From CAYUVH01 sp964448135 (GTDB lineage Bacteria; Verrucomicrobiota; Verrucomicrobiia; Limisphaerales; UBA8199): a stretch of 43,553 bases of DNA. This document shows positions 1 through 7,399 of the stretch, piece by piece. A program made the translations under genes and the position numbers. Positions within the stretch are counted from its first letter, which is position 1, and every line of letters begins with the position of its first letter. Where the stretch lies: positions 1-43,553 of the forward strand of contig CAYUVH010000066.1 of assembly GCA_964448135.1 (NCBI GenBank), written 5' to 3'. The notes under the pieces are model-generated. The model saw only the letters and a list, made by a program, of their open reading frames with translations, did not search any database and was not told the DNA's origin.

Positions 1-2850
1 GACATCAGCGCCATCACTTTTTCGTTTTTTGAGATGGGAATCGCCGGACTTCAACTGGAGATACAGCCTTTTGGCGGTCGGCTTTCCTTCATCGCTCTTG
101 AGTTCAATCTCCATGTCCAAACCGAAACGTTTGGCAGAATATTCTTCAATATGTTGACCTGCCTGCGAGACTATAGAGATCACTTCCCCAACGAGAGCTC
201 GCTCTTTGCTCTCATTATCCAGTATAAGCTCTGCATCTGTCTGGAGCGACCGGACACGCTCCCGCACTTCTTGGCTGGCAAATGATTGCTCTAGTTCGTC
301 CCACAATTGTATGCGGTTCTCGCAGTGCGCACACAGGATCGTTGGCGTCTCCAATTTGTTCTGCAAGGGGTGCATTGTTCTGGCTATCCCCTCCTCCTTT
401 GGTAGCTGAGCGAGCCATGTATTCAGTCGCTCCATTGCCACTTCGCGATTGCCCACTGGAGTGCCGCAATGGGGACAACAATAATGTCGCAGTCGTAGTG
501 TGCCTCGGTCTTTTTCTAAAAGGTGCTCGTGCACGTAGCGGCTAAAAATGATTTTTTCTGCGTCGGTGACAGCTGGTTCAGCAGAGACTAAAAGTTCGCC
601 ATTTCCTCTGCTGTGTCGTTCAAGCTTTACCACTAAAACATTTCCAGTAAGTGTTCTAAAGGAGGCAGCATCACGCCATAGTTGATCCTGTGTGAAGGCT
701 TTGGTGTGGTGCAGGCGCACAACCAAAGATGCGTAAACATCGTCGAGAAATCCGTTGAAACGATAACTTGCGAGTGCGGCAGGTGGGCTCCCCAATTCGG
801 GGCGCTCCTGCCGATAGTAACTAGGGAAGATCAAGACAGTTCCTTGATCTGTATGTTCACGGAGGCAAAGACCTCGCTCGATGAGAATTTTATGTAGTGC
901 CAGCAAAACGAACCTCTCCTCCTCCGCTGGTAAGCGCTCGCTCGGGCAATGGTAGGCCAAGTTGCCTCCGAGCACGCGCTCCTCCGCAAGAAAGCCTCGT
1001 TCTTTCGCGTCCGCACGAATCGTTTGGATCACGGCCTGGCCATACGTATTGATTCGTTCGGGCTGCAGCAGAATCCAATCGCCGAATGCCAACTCCCAAA
1101 CCGTGCCAGGACTGGAGAGTAACGTGATCACTGTACGCAGTTCATCCTCGGCAAAATGTCGCGACGCGCTGGGCAATCGCACCCGCAGGGTGTCCCGCAA
1201 TTCGTTGAACCGCATTAATGTAACGCCCTCGTCTTTGAGACGGACGATTTCTTGTTTGAGCTGCCTGAAAAGCAAATCCGATGTGCGGCAAGGAACCCTA
1301 TCCCAAGGGATGCTTTCAAGGAGAGCCTTTTTGAGCGCTTGACAACCTATGTTATGCTTTGCGCTAGTTTCATGGAAACTTCGAAACCCGTGATCTTTAA
1401 TAATCCTCTGGATATCTATGCGGCTTGCACGGACACCGCCAGCATCCACACGTCCAGCAACTAGCAATTTGACGACCTCTTTGTGCGGGCTCCGGGCAAG
1501 CTCCCGGCCCCATTGGTCAAGCGCTTCCAAAGCATCTTCTTTTTGTCCGTCGAAGACGACTACTGCCAGATCGGTGTCCTCCATGTAGATCTGGTGAATC
1601 AGGCGCTGATCGGCTTGGCCGCCGAAATCCCAGAGCCAAATTTCTCGCTCAGGTTCTTTCTTAGAAGCGACAGGCAGCTTCCACTGCGTTGCCCATGCGC
1701 CCACCGTAGAGTCTGTGGGCTCCCACGTATCTAGCGCTAAGCGTTTCGAAAGTCCTGTCTTCCCTGCCCCACTTTCCCCTACTAGAAGTACCTTGGCATT
1801 TGTGTAGACACTCGTCGCTGTGGTTGTCTGAGAAAGCAGAGTCTTGAGATCAAATTTAAGCACCTCGACGTCTTGCTCCGCACCCCCATCTCCGATTCTC
1901 GAGACAATCGCAAGCCAAGGTTGGTTTGGGTGAAAGGCGAGGCTAGAATGCACCGCGACTGGAACACGCCGATCCACATGATCGACTCTGGCAATGCACT
2001 TTACCGTTTTCAAATCCCAAAGGCGCAGCACCTTCGGGCCTACACCCAAGGACGCGAGGATTCTGCCGTCAGGGGAAAAAGCTGTACTGTATACTGCTCC
2101 CGTGTGGCCTTCAAAAAGCTGAAGTGGACCCCAACGCCTCTTAGCCCAGGGTGTGTTAGTTGAATCACCTCCCCAGACCGTTACTTTCCGATCTTCGCCA
2201 CCTGTCGCCATAGCGAAGCCCTGGGCATTGAAGCAAACGCTATAGAGAGCATGTTTCGTCCCTCTTAAATCAAATTCTCGCAGGATTGTACCCTCGCTCG
2301 TGTCCCAGACTTTAACGGCACCTTCCTCGTCAACGCTCGCCAGAGAAAAACCAGCTGGGTCAAACGCTATACTTCGCACCGCCTTTTTGTGTCCACTTAG
2401 GCGGCGCCAAGACATCGTTTGAATATCCAACAGGCAAACGCTACGTATGCCGGCTAATGCCAAAAGCCTTCCGTCAGCGGCGAAGGCAATGTCGAAAAAT
2501 GAAGCAGCACTTAAATACGCTGACTTCAAAACATTGCCGGAAAGAGGATCCCACAATATTACGCTACCATTTGTTCCAGCGCTGGCCAACATGTCACCAG
2601 TGGGGCTGAAAGCCACGCAGTTAACTTCCCCTTGATGACCGGATAGTGTTTTAAGGCAAGCCCCGCTTTCCGAGTCCCATAAACGAACGGTAGTGTCCGT
2701 TGAGGGAGTCGCCAACAGTCTCCCATCAGGTGACCATGCCATTCTCCCTATTAGACCCTTGTGACCGCGCAAAGAGTGAAGATGTGTTATTCCGGGAATC
2801 AATATCAGCCCAGATGCAGCTGCACCGCCTGTTTGGGGAAGAATGGTCAT
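1..2850 (-). CDS. WD40 propeller - Ras-like GTPase - zinc ribbon - DUF4365 nuclease-like protein (3' end outside window)
   Basis: An uninterrupted 950-codon frame runs from an ATG at 2850 to the window edge with no stop. Residues ~20-345 hold seven WD40-like blades (GH...SPDG..LA...D..V.LWD pattern), enough for one propeller. A Roc/Ras-like GTPase follows: P-loop GESGAGK (358-364), WDFGGQ (407-412), a G4-like AGRVD (D469) in place of NKxD, and an ETSAK G5 motif ending at K498. About 290 residues of COR-like or unassigned sequence come next, then paired CxxC ribbons (C792/C795 and C840/C843). The visible C-terminus resembles DUF4365, a PD-(D/E)xK-like fold, with D912 and QLK (932-934), as in Mrr-type nucleases. 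Family resemblance suggests a sensor-switch-effector protein; defence is inference. The stretch is visibly more AT-rich than its neighbours, hinting at transfer. The start is uncertain: there is no clear ribosome-binding site and a dispersed repeat abuts the ATG. Confidence 0.85.
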   Translation of the reverse strand, partial: MTILPQTGGAAASGLILIPGITHLHSLRGHKGLIGRMAWSPDGRLLATPSTDTTVRLWDSESGACLKTLSGHQGEVNCVAFSPTGDMLASAGTNGSVILWDPLSGNVLKSAYLSAASFFDIAFAADGRLLALAGIRSVCLLDIQTMSWRRLSGHKKAVRSIAFDPAGFSLASVDEEGAVKVWDTSEGTILREFDLRGTKHALYSVCFNAQGFAMATGGEDRKVTVWGGDSTNTPWAKRRWGPLQLFEGHTGAVYSTAFSPDGRILASLGVGPKVLRLWDLKTVKCIARVDHVDRRVPVAVHSSLAFHPNQPWLAIVSRIGDGGAEQDVEVLKFDLKTLLSQTTTATSVYTNAKVLLVGESGAGKTGLSKRLALDTWEPTDSTVGAWATQWKLPVASKKEPEREIWLWDFGGQADQRLIHQIYMEDTDLAVVVFDGQKEDALEALDQWGRELARSPHKEVVKLLVAGRVDAGGVRASRIDIQRIIKDHGFRSFHETSAKHNIGCQALKKALLESIPWDRVPCRTSDLLFRQLKQEIVRLKDEGVTLMRFNELRDTLRVRLPSASRHFAEDELRTVITLLSSPGTVWELAFGDWILLQPERINTYGQAVIQTIRADAKERGFLAEERVLGGNLAYHCPSERLPAEEERFVLLALHKILIERGLCLREHTDQGTVLIFPSYYRQERPELGSPPAALASYRFNGFLDDVYASLVVRLHHTKAFTQDQLWRDAASFRTLTGNVLVVKLERHSRGNGELLVSAEPAVTDAEKIIFSRYVHEHLLEKDRGTLRLRHYCCPHCGTPVGNREVAMERLNTWLAQLPKEEGIARTMHPLQNKLETPTILCAHCENRIQLWDELEQSFASQEVRERVRSLQTDAELILDNESKERALVGEVISIVSQAGQHIEEYSAKRFGLDMEIELKSDEGKPTAKRLYLQLKSGDSHLKKRKSDGADV

Positions 2851-2853
2851 GAT

Positions 2854-2933
2854 CCAGCGCCGTCAGGCGCGGCATCTTTGTAGCCTGCCAAGCCAATCGT
2901 GCCAAGCCCTGTTCAGGGGCGAAATATGCCGCT
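2854..2933. repeat. Dispersed repeat A, copy 1
   Basis: The 32-nt core starting CCAGCGCCGTCAGGCGCGGC and ending TTTGTAGCC is followed about 25 nt later by GTTCAGGGGCGAAAT. The same two blocks recur at 9969-10040 and 19095-19180. The core contains the small inverted repeat GCGCCGTCAGGCGC. This copy ends four bases from the putative start codon of the WD40-GTPase gene, so it forms that gene's leader. Confidence 0.8.
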
Positions 2934-3107
2934 CCGAAACGGAGCTTGGAAAGGGATTTGCGTGGGGTGATTTGTATAAACATGTCGCGCCTGACGGCGC
3001 CGGGGATATAAGAATTTTCATCATCAGGACTGAGGCTTAACGCCCCTTTTTTGCCCCGCCAGGTTCCCGAGAAAATTTTGTCGGATTTTTGGGGTGGCGG
3101 TTATGTA

Positions 3108-4835
3108 ATGGGCGAGATGCAGCCAGAGTCTGATGCTCAACTTGTCCTCGAATATGCTGAAAACGGCTCGGAGCGGGCTTTTGCGGAGATCGTCAGCCGG
3201 TACACGAATCTCGTCTATTCCTGCGCCGCACGACAGGTGCGCTCGCGGGACGTCGCGGCGGAGATAACGCAAAACGTTTTTTTGGGATTGGCGCGCGGGG
3301 TGCCGGCTTTGTCGCAGAAACTGTTGGAGAACGCTTCGCTGGCGGGTTGGTTGTGCCGCACCACCCGCAATCTCGCCCTGAACTTCCGGCGGGATGAGTT
3401 TCGCCGGCAAACACGCGAAAGGCAGGCCATGGAAATCCTCCAACCCGCTTCCGAAACCCCGACCGACTGGGAACAACTGGGCCCGGTCCTGGATGAGGTC
3501 ATGTCGGAACTGAGCGAGCCGGACTACGACGCGCTGGTGATGCGCTATTATGAGGGCCGGGACCTGCGCGCGGTAGGCCTGGCGCTGGGAGTAAGCGATG
3601 ACACGGCGCAAAAACGCGTGACCCGGGCGCTCGATAAATTGCGCGAGATATTATCCCGGCGCGGGATCACCGCGAGTGCCGGGGCATTGGCCGCCCTGCT
3701 CACCACGCAGGCCGTGCAATCTGCTCCGGCGGGATTGGTGGCCACCATTTCCGCCGCGATCGCTCTCCAGGGAGCGGCGCTGACCACCACTGCTGCCACC
3801 ACTGCCGCCACCGTAACCGCCATCAAAACCGTTGCCATGACCACCCTCCAAAAAACCTTAATCACCGCCGCCCTCGTGACCACGATTGGCGCCGGACTCC
3901 TGCAAACCCGTCGCGTTACGCAAGTGCGCGAAGAAATGCAGCAACAGCAAGCGACGTTTCACCAGCAGGTGGCGGAACTCCAAACCGAGAATACGCGACT
4001 GGCGGGGCTCGTCGCCCAGAACCGGGATGAAAAATCACTCTCGCAAGCGCAGATGAATGATCTCCTGCGGCTGCGTGCCCAGTCCGCCCAAACGAAGACG
4101 AGCCTGCAGGAATTGGCGAAGTTGAAGGCGGCCGCCGGGCAAAACGAAAACGTGTCCATGATGACCAATGCCATGGCCCAGGGCCTGGCCATGGTGCAAA
4201 AATTCGCCCAAAAAGCCGCGTTCGTCAAACTGGCCCGCATGAAAGAGAAACTGGCCCTCGACGACCAGCAGACCCTGGTCATCAGCAATCTGATGGTGAA
4301 ACAAATCGCGGACCAGTCGCAAAGGACGTTTGACGCGATGTCAGGCAAACAGCCTCGGGAACTGCATCTCGCGGCAGCCCAGGCCTTGATGAATGATGAA
4401 AACGACATCAAGGCTGTGCTCACCCCCGGCCAATTGGCGGCCTATCCGGAGTTCAGCCAATCCGAAGCCGTCCTGGCCGCCGGTAGCAGCGCGAAGGGGG
4501 AAGTATCAAGACTGACCACGGAAATGGGGCTTTCACAGGAGCAGCAGGACAAACTCTATGCGGTGATCTATCAATTGAATCTGGCCGAGACATCGGCCAG
4601 CCTCCAAAGCAAGGTAGAGAGTGCCCAGGCTCTCACCAGCTACAACACCGCGGATTTCCTGAACTCAATGGTTGAGAAAAAGAAACGAGCAATGGCCAAC
4701 AAATTGAGCGCGGTGAAGGATATCCTGACCCCGGAACAATTGGCGACCTACCAACAGGCGCAGTCGGAGGAAATTGAGCAAACCGCCAGCAACCTCAAAA
4801 TGTTTCTGCCCAAAACGAACCAGGTTGGGAATTAG
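3108..4835 (+). CDS. ECF-type sigma factor fused to a membrane anchor and an extracytoplasmic Spy/CpxP-like helical domain
   Basis: 575 aa from the ATG at 3108, chosen over a TTG at 3051 because the sigma homology (SDAQLVLEYAENGSERAFAE) begins right after it. Residues ~10-85 are sigma region 2 (core and -10 binding) and ~125-195 are region 4, with the helix-turn-helix LRAVGLALGVSDDTAQKRV. An Ala/Thr-rich stretch leads to one hydrophobic helix (~246-265), then a Gln-rich coiled coil and a long helical domain with LTPGQ (438) and LTPEQ (540). These resemble the LTxxQ motifs of the periplasmic stress proteins Spy and CpxP. Inference: a membrane-bound sigma factor whose outer domain senses envelope state. 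No anti-sigma gene is adjacent. It could instead be released by proteolysis. Confidence 0.85.
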   Translation: MGEMQPESDAQLVLEYAENGSERAFAEIVSRYTNLVYSCAARQVRSRDVAAEITQNVFLGLARGVPALSQKLLENASLAGWLCRTTRNLALNFRRDEFRRQTRERQAMEILQPASETPTDWEQLGPVLDEVMSELSEPDYDALVMRYYEGRDLRAVGLALGVSDDTAQKRVTRALDKLREILSRRGITASAGALAALLTTQAVQSAPAGLVATISAAIALQGAALTTTAATTAATVTAIKTVAMTTLQKTLITAALVTTIGAGLLQTRRVTQVREEMQQQQATFHQQVAELQTENTRLAGLVAQNRDEKSLSQAQMNDLLRLRAQSAQTKTSLQELAKLKAAAGQNENVSMMTNAMAQGLAMVQKFAQKAAFVKLARMKEKLALDDQQTLVISNLMVKQIADQSQRTFDAMSGKQPRELHLAAAQALMNDENDIKAVLTPGQLAAYPEFSQSEAVLAAGSSAKGEVSRLTTEMGLSQEQQDKLYAVIYQLNLAETSASLQSKVESAQALTSYNTADFLNSMVEKKKRAMANKLSAVKDILTPEQLATYQQAQSEEIEQTASNLKMFLPKTNQVGN

Positions 4836-4852
4836 CACGGCTCCCAATCCGC

Positions 4853-5167
4853 TTACTGAAAATCGCCGAACCCAAACGCCTTCGGCAGCACGGTGAAGGC
4901 GATGTGGCCGGAGGGGTCGGTTTCGAGGAGCGCGGTCATGAGGGCGTCCCATTTGGCGAGGATGGGGTCCTGGCGGCTGCGGTGCCAGTGGGCTTCGGTG
5001 GGGGCGGAGGCGAAGAGGAAGAGGCGGTCGCCGTCGCGGTAGATGGCCATGCTGACCTGGTTGGCGCGCATGCCGGCGGCGAGTTCGGGCCAGAGCTGGT
5101 CGTGGGCGAGCTTGTATTTTTCGTAGGCGCCGTGGCGCAGGGTCATGGCGAGGCCGAGGGAATACAT
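4853..5167 (-). CDS. rhaM: L-rhamnose mutarotase (RhaM / DUF718 family)
   Basis: 104 aa, the family's normal length, from the ATG at 5167. It keeps the RhaM pattern: YEKYKLAHDQLWPEL near the N-terminus (the histidine before xxWPEL is typical), then a short beta-rich middle (SMAIYRDGDRLFLFA) and the W-H-R-...-KWDALM segment. RhaM interconverts the anomers of L-rhamnose in the cytoplasm so that downstream enzymes get the right one. It is the last gene of a leftward cluster with an isomerase-like gene 32 bp upstream and a RhaT-like symporter further up. A longer frame upstream exists but runs through the neighbouring gene and a repeat. Substrate could also be a related deoxysugar such as L-fucose. 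Confidence 0.88.
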   Translation of the reverse strand: MYSLGLAMTLRHGAYEKYKLAHDQLWPELAAGMRANQVSMAIYRDGDRLFLFASAPTEAHWHRSRQDPILAKWDALMTALLETDPSGHIAFTVLPKAFGFGDFQ

Positions 5168-5199
5168 AAGGATTACCGGGCTGATAAGTGTGCTGGAGT

Positions 5200-6111
5200 T
5201 CAGTGCCTGCCGGGGCCTTTCCGGTGCAGTCGGACGTTGCTGCGGACAGGAATGTCCGCGCTCCGGTTGAGGGCGGCGAAGCTGGCGCGGAGTAAGTCGC
5301 GGAGGAGGATGGTTTCGGAGAGGTTGTCCACTTCGTTGCAGTGCTCCCAATCTATCCAGACGTATTCGACGCCGACATAGCCGCGGTAGTTCGCGCGGCG
5401 CAGGGCGCGGAGGACGCGGGCGTAATCAATGGTGTTTTGCGGCAGCGCGGCTTGCAGGCGGCCGCGACGCGCTCCGCGCGCGTGAAAATGCGAGGCGTGG
5501 GGGACGAGCGGTTCGATGGCGCGATCGGGCAGGCCGGCGCGGGTGAAGTGGGTGTAGTCGAGCGTCAGGGTCAGGCCGGGGACGGATTGGACGAGGCGCA
5601 GGGCGGCGGGCGGGCGCGGGACGATGGAGCCGACGTGGGCTTCGATGCTGAAAACGATTTTGCGGCGTTTGGCTTCGGCGACGCGCCAGGCGAGTTCGTC
5701 GCAACAGCGGCGCCAGGAATCAGCGGGCCTCTCGGAGGGGAAGTTGACGCCGGGAAGGGTGGTGACGTGTTTCGCGCCGCAGGCCTGGGCGTAATCCAGC
5801 GCTTTCAAAAACCAAGCGCGGGCCTTGCGCCGGCGCGCGGGCTCGGGATGGTTGATGGCGTAGGGGACGAAGCTGGGGTCCATCTGGAGGAAGACGTCCG
5901 CGGCGCGGAGTCCGCGAGCGGATAATTTGCGGGCGAGAAGTTTTCCCGATTTAGTCGGGGCGCGGAATTCGCGCGAGGGCCAGAGGTGCGAGCGGCCTTC
6001 GAAGAGGCCGATGTCCACGCCGTCGAATTCCAAGAGCGCGATCAGGTCGAGGACGTGATCGTGCGGCAGAAGGGGGAAGGCGAAATCGGCGCAGGCGAGT
6101 TTCAGCTTCAT
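5200..6111 (-). CDS. Sugar phosphate isomerase/epimerase (xylose isomerase-like TIM barrel)
   Basis: 303 aa. The AP-endonuclease-2 / xylose-isomerase-like barrel is recognised from its spaced metal ligands: Glu in SIEAHVGS, Asp in LTLDYTHF, His in SHFHARG and Glu in GVEYVW. Family members isomerise or epimerise sugars, keto-sugars or inositols using a divalent metal. The substrate cannot be told from sequence, but the position between an SDR and RhaM suggests a deoxysugar or its oxidised product. The barrel ends near LRASFAAL; the last ~20 residues (starting RSADIPVRSNV) are encoded by dispersed repeat B rather than by family sequence. Confidence 0.8.
   Translation of the reverse strand: MKLKLACADFAFPLLPHDHVLDLIALLEFDGVDIGLFEGRSHLWPSREFRAPTKSGKLLARKLSARGLRAADVFLQMDPSFVPYAINHPEPARRRKARAWFLKALDYAQACGAKHVTTLPGVNFPSERPADSWRRCCDELAWRVAEAKRRKIVFSIEAHVGSIVPRPPAALRLVQSVPGLTLTLDYTHFTRAGLPDRAIEPLVPHASHFHARGARRGRLQAALPQNTIDYARVLRALRRANYRGYVGVEYVWIDWEHCNEVDNLSETILLRDLLRASFAALNRSADIPVRSNVRLHRKGPGRH
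5231..5266. repeat. Dispersed repeat B, copy 1 (inside the 3' end of the isomerase gene)
   Basis: The 36-nt block starting CGGACGTTGCTGCGGACAGG and ending CGCGCTCCGG is identical to 6519-6554. It contains the inverted repeat GCGGACAGGAATGTCCGC. Read leftward it encodes SADIPVRSNV, the tail of the isomerase. Confidence 0.85.
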
Positions 6112-6177
6112 GGGTTTTGTTTTCGGTGGGGGAGAAGGTGGCGGGGGAGTTTATGCTTTGCCGCGCGTTGGGATCGC

Positions 6178-6212
6178 GTTTGGACGTTGCTGCGGAATGG
6201 AAAGTCCAACGC
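6178..6212. repeat. Diverged copy of dispersed repeat B
   Basis: TGGACGTTGCTGCGGAATGG followed by AAAGTCCAAC aligns with repeat B but with compensating changes: the stem is now TTGGACG / GTCCAA. It lies in the 343-bp gap between the SDR and isomerase genes, next to the nested palindrome at 6227-6420. Confidence 0.55.
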
Positions 6213-6226
6213 CGCCAGGATTTGCA

Positions 6227-6420
6227 TAGTCTTCATCCCGCAGGGATGATTGAAAATAGCCCAACGATTCATCGTTGGGTTCGCGATCGGAGGAGTCCAA
6301 GTCCCGAAGGGACGGCTGAGATGAGCCGGTTCAGCCGTCCCTTCGGGACTTGGAGCCAGGCAACTCGCGTACCCAACGTTGAAACGTTGGGCTATTCTCG
6401 AATGTCCCTCCGGGACCGAG
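6227..6420. repeat. Nested palindromic element (about 190 bp)
   Basis: At the centre, a 24-bp arm at 6296-6319 is perfectly matched in reverse complement by 6331-6354 around an 11-nt loop. Outside it, two smaller hairpins (CCAACGATTCATCGTTGG, and CCAACGTTGAAACGTTGG at 6372-6389) mirror each other. The outermost blocks also mirror: GCAGGGATGATTGAAAATAGC on the left, GCTATTCTCGAATGTCCCTC on the right. No coding frame is supported here. It fills most of the gap between the SDR and isomerase genes and looks like a REP/BIME or MITE-like element. Confidence 0.85.
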
Positions 6421-6454
6421 GAATGGCGCGGCTGCGCTTTAAATCCAAGTGGCA

Positions 6455-7378
6455 TCAGACAGAATTGTCCGCGCTCCGGCGGGGGAGTTTGGTTTTTCCG
6501 GTGCGCTTCGGGTGCAGGCGGACGTTGCTGCGGACAGGAATGTCCGCGCTCCGGGGGCGGGCGGCGGTTTTTGGGGCGCGCATGAAGGCCGTGCGGGCGG
6601 GGGAGGTCCATTCGGCGGCGGTGAGATAACCGGCATCAATCACCAGCGTCGTGCCCGTGATGCCGGACGAATCTTCGCAACTGAGGAAGAGAATACCGCG
6701 GGCCACGTCATCGGGGGTCAGCGGCACGCCCATGGGCACGCGGCGCAGGCGCGCGGTCAGGGCGGCTTCGGGATCGGGCTGCGTGTCCAGGTGCTCGCGC
6801 AACATCGGTGTGTCCGTGATGCCGGGGCAGATGCAGTTGCAGCGGATGCCGTCGGCGGCGTAGTCCAGCGCGATGGATTTGGTGAGGCCCACCATCGCGT
6901 GTTTGGTGGTGGTATAGACGGGCGTGAGCGCCTGGCCGACGAAGCTGCTGATCGAGCCGACATTCACGATGTAGCCGCGACCGCGCCGGCGGAGATGGGG
7001 CAGGCCGTGCTTGGTGGCGAAGAACACGGACTTCACATTCACGTCCATGACGTGGTCCCACTCGCGTTCGGTGTATTGGTGGAGCGGCTTGATGTGGACC
7101 ATGCCCGCGTTGTTGATCAGGATGTCGAGCCCGCCGAAGCGGGCGACGGTGCGCCGGATGGATTCCGCCACCTGACGTTCTTTGCTGACATCGCAGGCGA
7201 TCGCAAACGCTTCGCCGCCCGCGGCATTTATCTCCGCCGCGATGCGACGTCCCAATGCCAGGCGCCGTCCCACGATCGCCACCTTCGCGCCCTCGCGCGC
7301 GAACAATCGCGCCGTGGCCTCGCCAATCCCGGAGGTGGCGCCGCTGATCCAAACAACCTGGTTTTCGAGTCGGCCCAT
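6455..7378 (-). CDS. Short-chain dehydrogenase/reductase (SDR), classical type
   Basis: 307 aa from the ATG at 7378. The NAD(P)-binding motif SGATSGIG, the NNAG motif, the catalytic Ser in VGSISS and Y155-xxx-K159 (YTTTK) are all present, followed by CPGITDTPM, so the enzyme should be active. SDRs of this group oxidise or reduce sugars and hydroxy acids. With rhaT and rhaM nearby, an L-rhamnose/L-fucose dehydrogenase or a later oxidoreductase of a non-phosphorylating deoxysugar route is plausible (inference). The core fold ends near residue 255. The remaining ~50 residues run into dispersed repeat B (RSADIPVRSNV), giving an unusually long tail. The start lies 21 bp after the KARI-like stop, indicating co-transcription. 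Confidence 0.85.
   Translation of the reverse strand: MGRLENQVVWISGATSGIGEATARLFAREGAKVAIVGRRLALGRRIAAEINAAGGEAFAIACDVSKERQVAESIRRTVARFGGLDILINNAGMVHIKPLHQYTEREWDHVMDVNVKSVFFATKHGLPHLRRRGRGYIVNVGSISSFVGQALTPVYTTTKHAMVGLTKSIALDYAADGIRCNCICPGITDTPMLREHLDTQPDPEAALTARLRRVPMGVPLTPDDVARGILFLSCEDSSGITGTTLVIDAGYLTAAEWTSPARTAFMRAPKTAARPRSADIPVRSNVRLHPKRTGKTKLPRRSADNSV
6456..6554. repeat. Dispersed repeat B, copy 2 plus a partial copy (inside the 3' end of the SDR gene)
   Basis: 6519-6554 is identical to 5231-5266. A partial copy (ATTGTCCGCGCTCCGG) lies at about 6463-6480, beside the SDR stop codon. Together they encode the SDR tail, including RSADIPVRSNV and RRSADNSV. Confidence 0.8.
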
Positions 7379-7399
7379 AAGTGGCGACAGAATTTTCCC

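Noticed and set aside
6112..6454. CRISPR array in the repeat-rich gaps
   Set aside because: Repeats are palindromic and unevenly spaced with no unique spacers of uniform length, and no cas genes are present.
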